Below are positions 7,901 to 9,034 of a DNA stretch of 9,034 nt, piece by piece. The notes under the pieces were generated by a model. The model was not told where the DNA came from. It did not search any database and saw only the letters and a list, made by a program, of their open reading frames with translations. The number at the start of each line of letters is the position of its first letter. Position 1 is the first letter of the stretch. The translations under genes were made by a program, and so were the position numbers. The DNA comes from JAJYZP01 sp049964535 (GTDB lineage Bacteria; Actinomycetota; Acidimicrobiia; Acidimicrobiales; Acidimicrobiaceae), in contig JBMFXG010000112.1 of the NCBI GenBank assembly GCA_049964535.1, forward strand, positions 1 to 9,034, in the 5' to 3' direction.

Positions 7901-9034
7901 GAGTTGAACAAAATAGTCGAAGAGTAATCGTGGACGCCGGGAGAGAACGGCGGTGGGAGTGTCCGATCCCATGGATCCGAGCGGTTCAGCGGCGGAGCGG
8001 GCCATCGGCGCCAGGATCATCCGAAGCTCCTCCGATGTGAACCCGAACGCTCGCTGTTGCATCAAAATGGAGGAGTGCTGCGGGACGAGCATGGGGCGTG
8101 GTGGGAGATCCTCGAAGCGAACGAGCTCCCGATCGATCCACTCTTGATAGGGGTGTTCGGCGGCAAGAGCATCTTTGATCTCGTCATCGGTAACGATTTT
8201 GCCGAGTTCGGTGTTGACGAGAAACATTTTTCCTGGTTGGAGGCGTCCCTTGGCAACGATTGTCGATGGATCAACATCGATCACACCCACCTCAGATGCC
8301 ATGATAACTGTACGATCTTTCGTTACCCAGTAGCGCGATGGGCGTAGTCCATTGCGGTCGAGGACCGCCCCGATGCTGGTGCCGTCGGTAAAGGCTATGG
8401 ATGCGGGTCCATCCCAAGGCTCCATCATGGAAGCGTGGAACTGATAGAAGGCCTTTCGGGCAGGATCCATAGAGGCGTGGTTCTCCCACGCCTCTGGAAT
8501 CATCATGAGGACAGCGTGAGGGAGCGATCGCCCTGACATTGTGAGAAGCTCGAGTACCTCATCGAAAGATGCAGAGTCAGATCCACCCTCGGTGACAACA
8601 GGAAAGATTCGATCGAGATCGCCCGGGATGAGGCCGCAATTGAGCAGGGATTGTCTTGTGGCCATCCAGTTCCGATTTCCTCGAACCGTATTAATCTCTC
8701 CGTTATGGGCGATGAGTCGGAACGGTTGTGCGAGAGACCACGATGGGAAAGTATTGGTCGAGAATCTCGAGTGCACAAGGGCGATTGCACTCTTGAGTCG
8801 TTGGTCGCTGAGATCACTAAAGTAGGTCTGTAACTGCGGCGTGGTCAACATGCCCTTATAGATGAATGTTCGGGTCGAAAGTGACGGGAAGTAGATACCG
8901 CTACCGAGGTGTTCGACTCGCTTACGAAAGACAAAGAGTCGACGCTCTAGGGCAAGGCCTTCCTCGCCGCAGGTCGAAGCGAAGAAGTACTGTCGCATGA
9001 GGGGCTGGTGCGACCGGGCGGTGGGTCCAAGTCC
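4898..9034 (-). CDS. gltB: Glutamate synthase large subunit (N-terminus cut by window edge)
   Basis: This is the alpha subunit of GOGAT. It hydrolyses glutamine and channels the ammonia to 2-oxoglutarate at an FMN site, giving glutamate. The frame is open to the right edge and 1378 residues are visible. The Met at 8998 is internal: the 12 codons before it fit the family, and the catalytic N-terminal Cys of the amidotransferase lies outside. I estimate 110-150 missing residues. Visible parts, numbered from the edge: the rest of the class II glutaminase domain (to about 310; HSRFSTNTFPSW, AHNGEINTVRGN, TEGGSDSASFDEVL); a central domain (about 330-700); the FMN synthase barrel (about 740-1010; RFSTGAMSYGSISPEAH, SGGDGGTGASP); and the C-terminal beta-helix (about 1150-1310; GKGLSGGRI, GERFAVRNSGA, GGRVVVLG). 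The 3Fe-4S ligands are in CIMMRVCHLDTCPVG at residues 992, 998 and 1003. No frameshift or missing key residue is seen. The stop overlaps gltD. Confidence 0.97.
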   Translation of the reverse strand, partial: GLGPTARSHQPLMRQYFFASTCGEEGLALERRLFVFRKRVEHLGSGIYFPSLSTRTFIYKGMLTTPQLQTYFSDLSDQRLKSAIALVHSRFSTNTFPSWSLAQPFRLIAHNGEINTVRGNRNWMATRQSLLNCGLIPGDLDRIFPVVTEGGSDSASFDEVLELLTMSGRSLPHAVLMMIPEAWENHASMDPARKAFYQFHASMMEPWDGPASIAFTDGTSIGAVLDRNGLRPSRYWVTKDRTVIMASEVGVIDVDPSTIVAKGRLQPGKMFLVNTELGKIVTDDEIKDALAAEHPYQEWIDRELVRFEDLPPRPMLVPQHSSILMQQRAFGFTSEELRMILAPMARSAAEPLGSMGSDTPTAVLSRRPRLLFDYFVQLFAQVTNPPLDAIREELVTASGSTLGPEANLLDTSPESLHQIHLPYPLIDNDDLAKLMYINEDGETPGFASHVVDCHYPVLDGGPGLASALKKIHVQVSDAIAHGANIIILSDRHASATMAAIPSLLSVASVHHHLIAERARTKVGLVVETGDAREIHHMALLLGYGAGAINPYLAFDSIVDLIREGQLSGVTPQRAIRNYIKAACKGVIKVMSKMGISTTASYTGAQVFEAIGLDPDVISAYFPGTSSRIGGANLDVIAEEIAARHRAAYPDRPEERAHRTLEVGGEYQWRREGEYHLFNPETVFRLQHATRTKRFDLFRSYTRLVDEQSERLATLRGLFTLKTSSATAITLDDVEPGSEIIKRFSTGAMSYGSISPEAHETLAIAMNRIGGKSNTGEGGEDPERYTPDANGDSRRSAIKQVASGRFGVTSEYLVNADDIQIKMAQGAKPGEGGQLPGEKVYPWIAKIRYSTPGVGLISPPPHHDIYSIEDLAQLIYDLKSANPRARVHVKLVSQVGVGTVAAGVAKAHADVVLISGGDGGTGASPLTSLKHAGSPWELGLAETQQTLLLNGLRDRITVQVDGQLKTGRDVIIAALLGAEEFGFASAPLVVSGCIMMRVCHLDTCPVGIATQNPELRKRFSGRPEFIETFFEFIAEEVREYLAQLGLHSLEEAIGRVDLLETLEAIDHWKAAGIDLSTLLTPVTPWPGQDRRCTTKQDHGLELALDNEIIARCEDALRTKTPVQARFKIRNTDRSIGTMLGSELTRRHGGEGLSDDTITLTLEGSAGQSLGAFLPRGITLHLYGDANDYVGKGLSGGRITLQPPVDSPFAAEDNVIAGNVLLYGATSGELYVRGLVGERFAVRNSGALAVVEGIGDHGCEYMTGGRVVVLGAIGRNFGAGMSGGLAYLYDPDHRSSRLVNLDMVDIELPTTEDRPFLHLALTNHHRYTDSTLTKQILDNFDDSFGAFVKIFPKDYKIALEQSSNHQATSSNVLADRRHHD
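4910..4915 (-). promoter_or_regulatory. Ribosome binding site of gltD inside gltB
   Basis: AGGAGG, a perfect Shine-Dalgarno sequence, lies four bases (CACC) before the gltD ATG at 4905. In the gltB frame it is read as two consecutive AGG arginine codons in the C-terminal tail (ADRRHHD), so this tail is shaped by the needs of the next gene. Confidence 0.85.

Noticed and set aside
8996..8998. ATG at 8998 as the start of gltB
   Set aside because: The frame is open to the window edge, the codons before it (LGPTARSHQPL) fit the family, and the essential N-terminal glutaminase part would be missing.
1..9034. CRISPR array, insertion sequence, phage or defence genes
   Set aside because: No regularly spaced repeats, no transposase or integrase motifs and no terminal inverted repeats flanking a gene were seen. 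The gene content is core metabolism.

Overview
The window is an ordinary stretch of an actinobacterial-type chromosome. All four recognisable genes lie on the minus strand. In transcription order they are gltB (glutamate synthase large subunit, N-terminus beyond the right edge), gltD (its small subunit), guaB1 (a GMP reductase of the CBS-containing GuaB1 family) and a SAM-dependent methyltransferase whose C-terminus runs off the left edge. The full-length GuaB1 with its family-specific active-site loop is an actinobacterial marker. The moderate GC content and many CGATCG motifs would suit a mid-GC lineage such as Acidimicrobiia. That placement is inference and no rRNA or marker gene is present to confirm it.

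Right half (3436-9034): gltB and gltD form a translationally coupled pair. The gltB stop lies inside the first codons of gltD (ATGACTGA), and the gltD Shine-Dalgarno sequence is built from two consecutive AGG arginine codons of gltB. Together they encode NADPH-dependent glutamate synthase (GOGAT), which makes two glutamates from glutamine and 2-oxoglutarate. About 40 nt after gltD are two adjacent hairpins that may end the operon.

Middle (2453-3435): a 983-nt gap with no convincing gene. It contains three GCGATCGC palindromes within about 280 nt, a 14-nt direct repeat that forms GGAAG/CTTCC stem-loops, and a few protein-like fragments in different minus-strand frames that could be a decayed gene. 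The guaB1 gene then begins with GTG, without a Shine-Dalgarno sequence and close behind a TACACT box, so its mRNA may be nearly leaderless.

Left part (1-2452): guaB1 recycles GMP to IMP with release of ammonia, so it shares a nitrogen and purine balance theme with the glutamate synthase, though a 983-nt gap separates them. After guaB1 a 242-nt spacer holds an 11-bp perfect inverted repeat with a 52-nt spacer, followed by the methyltransferase with a good ribosome binding site.

I did not find a novel defence, mobile or biosynthetic system here. The points worth a second look are the non-coding elements between genes and the likely misnaming of guaB1 as IMP dehydrogenase.
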